From: Clostridia bacterium
GTDB taxonomy: Bacteria > Bacillota > Clostridia > Oscillospirales > CAG-272
DNA length: 64,000 nucleotides
Assembly: GCA_017556745.1 (NCBI GenBank)
Contig: JAFYMF010000014.1
Coordinates: 1-64,000 of the forward strand
Direction of reading: 5' to 3'
Shown: one piece after another, positions 9,755-17,970 of the stretch
How the letters are laid out: every line of letters starts with the position of its first letter
Numbering within the stretch: position 1 is the first letter of the stretch
Made by a program: the position numbers and the translations under genes
Notes under the pieces: generated by a model
The model's input: only the letters and a program-made list of their open reading frames with translations
What the model was told of the DNA's origin: nothing
Database searches by the model: none

Positions 9755-11944
9755 ATGAAAAAATTTTTAATAATTTTTTTGCTGATATCGATAATAATTT
9801 CGTTGATATCATGTTCCGAAACGGACGTTAATGATCTCCAGAATGACGATGTCGATTCTTCCGTTCCTGCCGGAAAGACATTTTATGTCGCTGTTGATGG
9901 CAATGACTCAAACGATGGTAGCAAAGAAAATCCTCTCGCAACCTTTGATGGTGCTCGCAAGGCAGTTTTAGCTTATAAAAATGAATTTGGTCTTCCGGAT
10001 GGAGGAATAGAAGTTCTTTTTAAAGATGGAACATATTCAGTCACTTCTTCTGTTAATTTTTCAAAAGAAGATTCCGGTGCAGAAGGGAAACCTATTGATT
10101 ATAAAGCAGAAAACGGTGCCAACGTTGTTTTTGACGGTGGAATTACTTTGAAGGGAAGCGACTTTATCCCTGCATCAGATGATGTAAAAGCCAAGTTGTA
10201 TAGTGAGGATGCCAAGGTGTCTTTGCTTGAAATAGATCTTTCTGCGGCAGGTTGCTATGATCTTACAGATAGTACAGATTATACAACAGGTTGGGATTGT
10301 GATAGGTATCGGCAAGAGCTTTATGTTGACAATGAAAGACAGGCTGTTGCGAGATGGCCCAACGTCGGATATGAAATAACCAAGCTTGATCCGATTAATG
10401 ATGATCTTTCATACATTCGTATTTCTGAGGAAAAGGCATTACTTTGGAGCGAAGCAGATGCAGTCAGATATTACGGATATCCTGATACAGACTGGGATGC
10501 TACAAACCGACAAGAGGATAAAATAGCGATAAATATCGAAGAGTCCGCGATTGAAATATTTGATGAGTTTGATTATACATTAAATTCAAAATATTATATT
10601 TACAATGTTTTGAGTGAGCTCGACGTGCCCGGAGAATATTATTGGGATGTAGAAGAAAAGAAACTGTATTACTATCCCGATGGTGATATTACAGACAAGA
10701 AGATATCGTTCTCACAGTTTGCGGGAGACTGTATAGTCCTCACAGAATGCTCTTACCTGAATTTTGAGGGACTAACATTTGAGCATTTTCGCGGACATGC
10801 ATTTTACGACGGTCTTGACGGAAAAAAATGCTTGCTGGATAATATAGTGATAAATAATTGTTTGATGCGGTCATTCGGAGGAAGTGTAATTTTCCTTTGC
10901 GGAACAAACTTTACTGTTTCAAACAATGAGATCTATAATGTCGGTTCAGAAATAATGTTTTTTAATGGTGGCTCTGCCGCAGAATCTGTACCTTGCGGCA
11001 CTGTTATTACTAACAATAAGCTTCATGACTGGTCTCAGACGTACACAGTATATGGGGCAGCTATAACAATGTACGGTATTGCATATGAGGTATCTCACAA
11101 TGAGATATATAATAGTCCTCACATGGCTATAGGATTTAACTGTGCATTATCAAATATTGAATATAACTACATACATGATGTTTGCAGCCAAACAAGTGAT
11201 GCAGGTGCAGTGTACGGTGGACAGCGCTGGGAACGTAGCGGTAATGTTATAAGGTATAACAGAATTGATAATGTAATAGATCATACTTTCGGCGGTACCC
11301 CTTGTGCAATATATCTTGATGATCAGATGTCGGGACAATATTGTTACGGAAACATAATATCTAATATCGCAGGTACGGCATTTACCGTTGGCGGAGGGCG
11401 TCATAATACTATTGAAAACAATATAATGGTAAACATTGGCAGTACCCCGATTAGTTATGATGAGCGTGGTCTTGATTGGCAAACAGACTCAGTAACGTAT
11501 CCTAAGGGCGGACATTGGTACAGAATAACCAGTGAAGTTCAGTATTTGTCTGATTTCCAAAGATTTTCAAACCCTCATAAGCTTTTGATGATAGAACGCG
11601 GAAACAAATCCACCCCTTATTATATCGATGACCCCGGAACACCTTCCTATGGTATAGTTAAAAATAATATAACATATGCATCTAATTATCTTACAGATAA
11701 AATTACAGATAGTATTTGGGGACTTGATATATACGAAAATGAAGTTATTCTTGACGGAATAACATGGCCATCAGCTCCTGCAAGACTATACGGAACATTT
11801 ATAGCAAATGTTAAATATGATACCGATCCCGGATTTGTTGATCCCGAGAACGGTAACTATATGCTTAGAGAGAATTCAAGAGTATATAGAGACATTCCCG
11901 GATTTGAAGTTCTACCAATAGATCAGATTGGAATAATAAAATAA
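9755..11944 (+). CDS. Lipid-anchored right-handed parallel beta-helix protein, paralogue 4
   Basis: A 729-residue paralogue, the most divergent of the four. Signal peptide ends SLISC with Cys20. It keeps FYVAVDGNDSNDGS, NPLATFDGARKAV, DVPGEYYWDVEEKKLYYYP and SHNEIYNSPHMAIGF, but the conserved rung that reads GAIYLGRRWDW in copies 2 and 3 is GAVYGGQRWERS here, so the Arg-Arg-Trp-Asp-Trp cluster has changed. This suggests altered specificity. It starts 27 bp after copy 3 behind a GGGAG site and ends 12 bp before the DUF4838 gene. Confidence 0.84.
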   Translation: MKKFLIIFLLISIIISLISCSETDVNDLQNDDVDSSVPAGKTFYVAVDGNDSNDGSKENPLATFDGARKAVLAYKNEFGLPDGGIEVLFKDGTYSVTSSVNFSKEDSGAEGKPIDYKAENGANVVFDGGITLKGSDFIPASDDVKAKLYSEDAKVSLLEIDLSAAGCYDLTDSTDYTTGWDCDRYRQELYVDNERQAVARWPNVGYEITKLDPINDDLSYIRISEEKALLWSEADAVRYYGYPDTDWDATNRQEDKIAINIEESAIEIFDEFDYTLNSKYYIYNVLSELDVPGEYYWDVEEKKLYYYPDGDITDKKISFSQFAGDCIVLTECSYLNFEGLTFEHFRGHAFYDGLDGKKCLLDNIVINNCLMRSFGGSVIFLCGTNFTVSNNEIYNVGSEIMFFNGGSAAESVPCGTVITNNKLHDWSQTYTVYGAAITMYGIAYEVSHNEIYNSPHMAIGFNCALSNIEYNYIHDVCSQTSDAGAVYGGQRWERSGNVIRYNRIDNVIDHTFGGTPCAIYLDDQMSGQYCYGNIISNIAGTAFTVGGGRHNTIENNIMVNIGSTPISYDERGLDWQTDSVTYPKGGHWYRITSEVQYLSDFQRFSNPHKLLMIERGNKSTPYYIDDPGTPSYGIVKNNITYASNYLTDKITDSIWGLDIYENEVILDGITWPSAPARLYGTFIANVKYDTDPGFVDPENGNYMLRENSRVYRDIPGFEVLPIDQIGIIK

Positions 11945-11956
11945 GGAGAAACTATA

Positions 11957-14017
11957 ATGAAAAAAGTTGTTTCGATATTTACTCTTGTTGCTCTTGTGAT
12001 TTCATGTATTGGAATAGTTTCATTTGCAACTAAAGAGACAGAAAAAAATGTGGATATTGTTAAAGACGGTCAGTCCATATACAGCATAACTTATTCCGGA
12101 TTTTGGACAAATGAAGACGGCAGCAGACTTGAACCCGTAGAAGGTCTCAGAGACGCACTTGTAAAAGCAACAGGTGCTGACGTTAGATTTTATCGCAGTG
12201 AAGATGAAATAAACGATAAGGAAATTTTTATCGGTAATGTATCCCGTTCTATTTTCCACACAAAAAAACGTGTTGAAGCGGGCGGTACATATACTGTTGA
12301 TGCAGATCTTATAGGTATTGGTGGATTTGTAATCTCATCCACCGACGATAGATTTATTCTCGCGTCTGCAACTAATATTGGAGCATGGAATGCAGTGAGT
12401 TATTTTGTAGCCGAATGTATGGGATACGATGTTCTTAATGCTCCTGCAGAGCCTGTATCTACCCTCAGTGTTCCGGCTTCAATAAATATAATTAAGTCTG
12501 ATTATCTTGAGTGTAATGTTCAGGTTGTTATGGACATAGCAGGAACTGATATAAGCGAATATAAGATAATTTATCCCGCTAACGCTGACAATAAAACCCT
12601 TGAAAGCGCAAAGAATGTTCGTCGTTATATTTATGCAATGACAGGAATTGTACTTGAGCTCGTTAAGGATACCACTGCTGCATCCGAACATGAGATCATT
12701 GTAGGTAACACTAATAGATATGATGTATCATCCTTGTCATCCGATGAATACGTGAATAAGATAGACAACGGTAATCTTATTCTTGCCGGTTCTGCCGATT
12801 ATTCAACCAATTTTGCTGTTGAAAAGTTCTTTAACAAGTATGCAAATGTTGTTTCCGGTGTATATACCGGAAATAGTGTTCTCTCTATTGACGGTAATAT
12901 TAACACAACAGAAAAAATGCCTTTTAACGAAACTGTTATTGAGGGTATAGATTACTCTGATTTTACTCGTGATAATATTGCTAAGCTTCTTGGTACCCAA
13001 GAAACACCTTGTTACTCTGATGCAAAAATTGCTGATACAATATATGAATCCCTTAAAGCAGGTAACCCCAAGTCCGGTGAAACAGTATTCGTTGTCAGCA
13101 ACACCGCAAAATATTGTACTTGCGATAAGTGTAAGGGTGAGACCAAAGCATTCCTTGAAACAGTAAATAAGGTTGCCGAAAAGTTTGCTTCCGAAAATAT
13201 TACGGTTGGTGTAGTTGCAATAAATGAGACCCGTAAACCTGCTGTAAGCAAGATGGCAGACAATGTTCGTGTTTATTTTGCAGAACCCTATATCTGTTGT
13301 GCTCATGCAATCAATGATGCATCCTGCGAAACCAACAAAGCAATTGCATCTGATCTTGCAGCATGGACTTCTGTTGCAAAGAATGTTTATGTTCTTGACT
13401 TTACAATGAATTATTACGATTATCCCTCTACCTTCCCGAATTTTGATATCATTCATCCCAATGTTGCATATTATTCAGAGGTTGGTGTAGACGGTATTCT
13501 CATGGCATGGGAAAAGAACAGTGCTCTTCTTGAGTTCGCAGAGCTTCGTTGTAAGCTTCTTGAAGCTGTATTTGCTAATCCTACCATGTCTGCAGAAGAG
13601 TACACCACTCTCAAAAACACTGTAATTGACAGTCTTTACGGTTATGCTGCAGAAGCAGTAAAATCTTATATAGAAAAATTTACTGCTGCATCTACCGATC
13701 ACTTTAACATTTTCTCATCTCCTGCTGATATTCTTCCTATCGCAAAGGATAATACAAAGACCGGTGCAGAAGCATATGAACTTACTCTTGCAAAGGAACT
13801 CGCTAATCTTTGGGAGAGCATTTATAAGCGTCACGAAGCTCCCAAGGAAGGACTGTTCGGACTTGAAATGTATGAATTCAACAAGAACTATGTTGAATCC
13901 GATTATTACCTTCCTCTCCATTCAAGAGTTCAGTTTACAGAGTGGCTTGATGGTAATATCCCCGCTGCTGACAGACACGCAGTTTACAGTGATATAATCG
14001 CTTCTTTTAACAAGTAA
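11957..14017 (+). CDS. Secreted DUF4838 domain protein
   Basis: A 686-residue exported protein. The signal peptide (first 25 residues, ending VSFA) has no lipobox Cys, so unlike the four genes before it the product is probably released or wall-associated. The centre has the DUF4838 features: a CTCDKCKG Cys cluster (three Cys, about residues 389-394), a segment NVRVYFAEPYICCAHA, then NVYVLDFTMNYYDYPSTFPN and YYSEVGVDGILMAWE. DUF4838 proteins are found beside glycoside hydrolases in many gut bacteria and resemble TIM-barrel enzymes, but their reaction is not known. ATG 11957 follows AAGGAGA. Antisense open frames over this gene are shadows. Confidence 0.82.
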   Translation: MKKVVSIFTLVALVISCIGIVSFATKETEKNVDIVKDGQSIYSITYSGFWTNEDGSRLEPVEGLRDALVKATGADVRFYRSEDEINDKEIFIGNVSRSIFHTKKRVEAGGTYTVDADLIGIGGFVISSTDDRFILASATNIGAWNAVSYFVAECMGYDVLNAPAEPVSTLSVPASINIIKSDYLECNVQVVMDIAGTDISEYKIIYPANADNKTLESAKNVRRYIYAMTGIVLELVKDTTAASEHEIIVGNTNRYDVSSLSSDEYVNKIDNGNLILAGSADYSTNFAVEKFFNKYANVVSGVYTGNSVLSIDGNINTTEKMPFNETVIEGIDYSDFTRDNIAKLLGTQETPCYSDAKIADTIYESLKAGNPKSGETVFVVSNTAKYCTCDKCKGETKAFLETVNKVAEKFASENITVGVVAINETRKPAVSKMADNVRVYFAEPYICCAHAINDASCETNKAIASDLAAWTSVAKNVYVLDFTMNYYDYPSTFPNFDIIHPNVAYYSEVGVDGILMAWEKNSALLEFAELRCKLLEAVFANPTMSAEEYTTLKNTVIDSLYGYAAEAVKSYIEKFTAASTDHFNIFSSPADILPIAKDNTKTGAEAYELTLAKELANLWESIYKRHEAPKEGLFGLEMYEFNKNYVESDYYLPLHSRVQFTEWLDGNIPAADRHAVYSDIIASFNK

Positions 14018-14036
14018 TTTGTTTTAATATTTTTAC

Positions 14037-14068
14037 AAAGTGGTGTTTCTGTGTAGCAACACCACTTT
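14037..14068 (+). terminator. Terminator after the beta-helix/DUF4838 operon
   Basis: A perfect 11-bp inverted repeat (AAAGTGGTGTT / AACACCACTTT) with a 10-base loop, followed by GTTTACTTC. It lies 19 bp after the DUF4838 stop. It looks like an intrinsic terminator, although the trailing T run is weak. Confidence 0.65.
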
Positions 14069-14095
14069 GTTTACTTCTATGAGAGAAGGTGAAAT

Positions 14096-14577
14096 ATGAT
14101 TAGATATTGTGTGCTTTTTAATCCTCACGCTGCTAACGGTAACGGAGAAATGAAAACTTAGACGGGCTCTCTCTAAAATTCTGAATGACGCAACTGTAAG
14201 GTACATTGATATTACTTTTATTTCAGATATTTCTTGTTTCATTACGTCCGTAGATACGGATGAAAACATTTTAATTACCGGGGGGAGATGTAACTCTCAA
14301 TAGAATTGCAAATTGTGTTGATTTCGATGTACTCAACCGTGAAATTCTCTATTTTGCTGTTGGAACAGGTAACGATTTTATAAAAGATATTGGAAAAGAA
14401 GAACAAAAAAGCCAACTGTTATAAATAGTTATCTAAAAGATCTTCCAACTGTTTATGTTAACGGAAAAGAATCAAAATTTTTAAACGGTATCGGATTCGG
14501 AATTGAGGGTTACTGTTGTGAAGAAGCCGATAAAATCAGAAAAAAGTCACCTAAGAAGATCAATTATACACTGTAAA
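14096..14577 (+). pseudogene. Broken diacylglycerol kinase / YegS-like lipid kinase
   Basis: An ATG at 14096 behind GAAGGTGA starts MIRYCVLFNPHAANGNGE, a typical lipid-kinase N-terminus, but a TAG stop follows at 14159. In other frames the family resumes: RALSKILNDATVRYIDI, then LITGG, GGDVTLNRIANCVD, FAVGTGNDFIKDIG, and finally FLNGIGFGIEGYCCEEADK, ending at TAA 14575-14577. GGDVT and GTGNDF are the nucleotide-binding motifs of the DAGK catalytic domain. At least three frameshifts are needed to join these pieces, and the C-terminal half (normally about 290 aa in total) is missing. This is a decayed remnant, not a sequencing slip of one base. Confidence 0.85.
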
Positions 14578-14652
14578 AACGAATAAAAATGATTCTACAA
14601 AGCACAACTCGACTATAGCATATTCAGTTTAATTTTTTCTACATAAAACAGC

Positions 14653-14687
14653 AAAATCGGCTATGACTAACAATCATAGCCGATTTT
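14653..14687. terminator. Strong bidirectional terminator
   Basis: A perfect 14-bp inverted repeat (AAAATCGGCTATGA / TCATAGCCGATTTT) with a 7-base loop, flanked by A and T runs. It lies between the broken lipid kinase (plus) and the end of the cysteine-rich gene (minus) and can serve both. Confidence 0.85.
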
Positions 14688-14731
14688 TTGCTCAACTGAT
14701 TTTTGCCGTTATATCAGTTTAGATAGTATAT

Positions 14732-15580
14732 TTATTTATTACTGTTTCCTCTGCAGGAACATTTTGCTTCACCACAATCATTTCCTTTAAAAGAGAAGTC
14801 GGAAAGGGAAGGGGGAGAAAACTCAGAAGTAGGGAAATCCATGTTCCTGAACAAACTGCAAGGATCGTCATCCTCAGACTGTACACATTCCTTCTTGGGA
14901 ATTGAATACTCGGATGCATTAATCAGGTACTGAGCGGGCCTTTCAATTCTGACAACAGAAAAGAATCCTAAAGATATAGCAAGGCGTCTGTCTCCGTCAT
15001 GATCGGAAAACATACAGTCAAAACGCGATGACACCGTCTCCGGAATATCTTCCAGTGAGCAACAGCAATTACAGCGATGCATGGGCTCAAGTATTTTTAT
15101 ACCAAGTACCACCGGGGATGCAACCTCAATTACACCCACAGGAAGATTTGTCTCATGAGCACATCCAAAGTGTTTATCTGAGCAAAAAGAACAATTTTCT
15201 GTGCTCTTATAAATATTAACGTTTCCTTCGCTACCGAAAAGAATAACTTTTTTATCTACGATTGAAAGTCCATAAAATTCCTGAGTTCTTCCCGGGCAAA
15301 GACATCCTTCGAGAACTATTTTTATGTAAAACCGTATATTCACAGTGTAAAAGCCACGGCTAAACTGTACCGGTTCTACACTTATATTAGCGGACATTAT
15401 CTCAGCGCACTTTACACGAATATTTCCGGTATGTTCTATAATATCCTGACCGGTAGATCCAAGGTACACTCTGACATCCTCATAGCAATCTTTATCGCGG
15501 CAACTGTCAAGAATGCGATTGGTGTCTATAGCGACAACATCCCTGGATGATCCACCACAGAGAGATCTTCCTTCTGACAT
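14732..15580 (-). CDS. Cysteine-rich protein of unknown function
   Basis: A 282-residue soluble protein with 19 Cys, many in close pairs or clusters: DSCRDKDC (about 26-33), EGCLCPGR (about 111), NCSFCSDKHFGC (about 147), HRCNCCCS (about 187) and NDCGEAKCSCRG at the C-terminus. There is no signal peptide or membrane segment. The middle third is beta-rich. I recall similar uncharacterised proteins in other clostridia but cannot name a family. The Cys clusters suggest metal binding or disulfide cross-linking, as in spore-coat or storage proteins, but that is a guess. It stands alone, with terminators on both sides, so it is expressed as a single gene. The ATG at 15580 is followed by SEGRSLCGGSSRDVV. 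Confidence 0.7.
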   Translation of the reverse strand: MSEGRSLCGGSSRDVVAIDTNRILDSCRDKDCYEDVRVYLGSTGQDIIEHTGNIRVKCAEIMSANISVEPVQFSRGFYTVNIRFYIKIVLEGCLCPGRTQEFYGLSIVDKKVILFGSEGNVNIYKSTENCSFCSDKHFGCAHETNLPVGVIEVASPVVLGIKILEPMHRCNCCCSLEDIPETVSSRFDCMFSDHDGDRRLAISLGFFSVVRIERPAQYLINASEYSIPKKECVQSEDDDPCSLFRNMDFPTSEFSPPSLSDFSFKGNDCGEAKCSCRGNSNK

Positions 15581-15677
15581 CTGTATATCACTCCTGTTTT
15601 ATTTACTGTAAGAACGGTAAAACCGTCTTCTATACCATAATATGCTGAGGTTGATATAATGACATCATATAAACGAC

Positions 15678-15706
15678 AAAACGGCTTCTTTTTTAGAAGC
15701 CGTTTT
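15678..15706 (-). terminator. Terminator of the ThuA/Gfo operon
   Basis: A perfect 12-bp inverted repeat (AAAACGGCTTCT / AGAAGCCGTTTT) with a TTTTT loop, 8 bp beyond the stop of the second oxidoreductase gene on the minus strand. T-rich flanks on both sides; it could work in either direction. Confidence 0.8.
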
Positions 15707-15714
15707 TGTTGTTA

Positions 15715-16827
15715 TCAGTCTTCAAATATACCGTTAAGAACGTGTTTTGTCATAGGTTTACCGGGAGTATACTTTGTCTTAAGATCAATGAAAGAATTAC
15801 TTTCGCTGCTCTTACGGAATGATTCAAGCACCTCAAGTACGTGGAGTGTCTGCTTGTAACTAGAACGGAAATCTCTGCCGGTCTGAAGCGCCTTAGCCAT
15901 ATCCGCAAGACCGAGTCCTCTCGAATTTTCAGGATAATCAAAGCAGAGAGGCATGATCTTATAATCTCCGGATTCAGGTCTGAGTAATTTTATAGTACCT
16001 CCGTAACCGTTAGGATCAGGAACTATAAGTGTTCCGTGTGTTCCATATATTTCTATCTTTTCTCCATGATTATAGTGAACGTCGAATGTAGTAAACAGAG
16101 AACCGATAGCTCCGCTTTCAAACTCCATAACACCGGTAACATATGTAGGAACCTCAACATCAACTACTTTTCCGAATTGAGGTTGACTTGTGATAGTTCT
16201 TGTTGGGAGAGAGATCTTTGTCATACCTGCAATGCGCTTAACACCACCAAGAAGATTTATAAGAGCGGTAACGTAATACGGTCCCATATCCATCATCGGA
16301 CCACCGCCATGTTTGTAGAAAAATTCAGGATCATGATGCCAGTCCTCAGGACCGTGACAAATCAAATGGGCTGAAGCACCTATGGGAGTACCTATATAAC
16401 CGTCCTCGATAATCTTTCTCGAAGTCTGAATTGCAGCACCCATGTAAGTATCAGGGGCACCACCAAGCAAAAGTCCTTTTTCTTGTGCTATTCTTACGAG
16501 CTCTTCGCCTTTTTCAATAGTAGACGCAAGGGGTTTTTCGGAGTATACGTGTTTACCGGCGAGTAACGCCGCTTTACTGACCTCGTAATGCTCGTTGGGA
16601 CGTGTAATATTTAGCACGATATCAACTTCAGGATCAGCAAAAAGCTCGTACATATCGTTATAGAGTTTAGGAATATTATATCTTGCCACGGCGTTTTCTG
16701 CACGCTCACGAACAAGATCGCAAACACCTATGATTTCAACTTCTTTAAATAAATTGGTGAGATTCTCAAGATATATTCCGGATATATCTCCAACACCTAC
16801 AAATCCTATTTTTACTTTATTATTCAT
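15715..16827 (-). CDS. Gfo/Idh/MocA family oxidoreductase, copy 2
   Basis: A 370-residue NAD(P)-dependent dehydrogenase. The N-terminal Rossmann domain opens FVGVGDISGIYL; EKP (SEKPLAS, about residue 98) is the family's catalytic Lys motif. The C-terminal domain contains GGGPMMDMGPYYV, where the more usual DxGxH reads DMGPYY, as in one subfamily of putative glycoside or sugar oxidases. It is a clear duplicate of the gene 6 bp upstream in the same operon, alike over the full length. The family oxidises or reduces sugars, inositols or glycosides; the ThuA-like gene in the operon points to a 3-keto-sugar route. Substrate unknown. Confidence 0.88.
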   Translation of the reverse strand: MNNKVKIGFVGVGDISGIYLENLTNLFKEVEIIGVCDLVRERAENAVARYNIPKLYNDMYELFADPEVDIVLNITRPNEHYEVSKAALLAGKHVYSEKPLASTIEKGEELVRIAQEKGLLLGGAPDTYMGAAIQTSRKIIEDGYIGTPIGASAHLICHGPEDWHHDPEFFYKHGGGPMMDMGPYYVTALINLLGGVKRIAGMTKISLPTRTITSQPQFGKVVDVEVPTYVTGVMEFESGAIGSLFTTFDVHYNHGEKIEIYGTHGTLIVPDPNGYGGTIKLLRPESGDYKIMPLCFDYPENSRGLGLADMAKALQTGRDFRSSYKQTLHVLEVLESFRKSSESNSFIDLKTKYTPGKPMTKHVLNGIFED

Positions 16828-16832
16828 GTCTG

Positions 16833-17945
16833 TTAATCCTCAAAAATACCATCTAATGGATGGTTGATCATTGGTTTACCGGGTGTGTATTTTGACTTGA
16901 GTTCTATGAACGATCCTGACTCACTGCTAAGTTTGAAGGTTTCCAGAATTTCAAGCACATGCATTGTTTGCTTATAATTAGAACGAAAATCTCTGCCGGT
17001 TCTGAGTGCTTTTGCCATATCGGCAAGACCGAGACCACGCGAGTTGTCAGAGTATTTAAAGCAGTGCGGAACCTCTCTGTACTGACCGATTTCCGGGCGA
17101 AGAAGTCTTACTTCACCACCAAATCCGTTGGGATCCGGAACCTGAAGAGTACCCTCGGTACCGTATATCTCTATCTTACATCCGTCATCGTGATATACGT
17201 CAAAGGTAGTAAATATAGTTCCTATAGCACCGCTGTTAAATTCCATAATACCGGTAACATATGTAGGAACGTCAACTGTAACGATCTCTCCGTAGTGCGG
17301 TTGGCTTTTAATAGTTCTTGTTGGAAATGACGCCTTTGTCATACCGGCAATTTTTTTAACTCCACCAAGAAGATTGATGAGCGCCGTAACATAATATGGA
17401 CCCATATCCATCATTGGGCCACCACCGTGCTTATAATAAAATTCAGGATCGGGATGCCAACCTTCGTGACCGTGGCAGATCATATGTGCATGCGCACCGA
17501 TTGGAGTACCTATATAACCGTCCTCAATCAGTTTTCTTGATGTCTGAATTGCTGCCCCCATATAAGTATCAGGAGCACCACCAAGCATAAGTCCTTTTTC
17601 TTCTGCAAGCCGTACAAGCTCTACACCTTCTTCAATAGTAGCACCGAGCGGTTTCTCGGAGTATACGTGCTTACCTGCAAGAAGTGCAGCTTTGGTGACT
17701 TCAAAATGCTCGTATGGACGCGTTATATTAAGAACAATATCCACATCCGGATCTGCAAAAAGCTCATACATATCGTTATAAAGTTTAGGAATGTTATATT
17801 CATCTACGGCTTTCTGTGCTCGTTCACGAATAAGGTCACAAACACCGATAATTTCAACTTCCCTAAACATTTCGGTAAGGTTTTTGAGGTATATACCGGA
17901 AATAGAACCAACACCGACAAATCCTATTCTAACCTTTTTATTCAT
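16833..17945 (-). CDS. Gfo/Idh/MocA family oxidoreductase, copy 1
   Basis: A 370-residue protein of the same length as its neighbour and nearly collinear with it: FVGVGSISGIYLKNL, SEKPLGAT, LGGAPDTYMGAAIQTSRK, MMDMGPYYVTALINLLGG, YKQTMHVLEILE. Differences are scattered, as expected of a tandem duplication that has had time to diverge; substitutions in the substrate half (for example TIFTTFDVYHDDG against SLFTTFDVHYNHG) could separate two related substrates. It starts 25 bp after the ThuA-like gene behind GGGGGGAT. Cytoplasmic. Probable role in oxidising a sugar released by the glycan-active proteins of this region (inference). Confidence 0.88.
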   Translation of the reverse strand: MNKKVRIGFVGVGSISGIYLKNLTEMFREVEIIGVCDLIRERAQKAVDEYNIPKLYNDMYELFADPDVDIVLNITRPYEHFEVTKAALLAGKHVYSEKPLGATIEEGVELVRLAEEKGLMLGGAPDTYMGAAIQTSRKLIEDGYIGTPIGAHAHMICHGHEGWHPDPEFYYKHGGGPMMDMGPYYVTALINLLGGVKKIAGMTKASFPTRTIKSQPHYGEIVTVDVPTYVTGIMEFNSGAIGTIFTTFDVYHDDGCKIEIYGTEGTLQVPDPNGFGGEVRLLRPEIGQYREVPHCFKYSDNSRGLGLADMAKALRTGRDFRSNYKQTMHVLEILETFKLSSESGSFIELKSKYTPGKPMINHPLDGIFED

Positions 17946-17970
17946 AAAAAAATCCCCCCAAAAACCATCA

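Noticed and set aside
3000..11944. Reading the Asn-rich repeats as an adhesin or S-layer array
   Set aside because: There is no LPXTG, SLH or Ig-like domain, and the rung pattern with GEYYWD...KLYYYP fits carbohydrate-active beta-helix proteins better.
12803..13456. 217-codon open frame on the minus strand inside the DUF4838 gene
   Set aside because: It lies wholly antisense to a well-supported secreted protein, has Cys/Ile-rich text without motifs and no ribosome binding site; it is a shadow of codon use.
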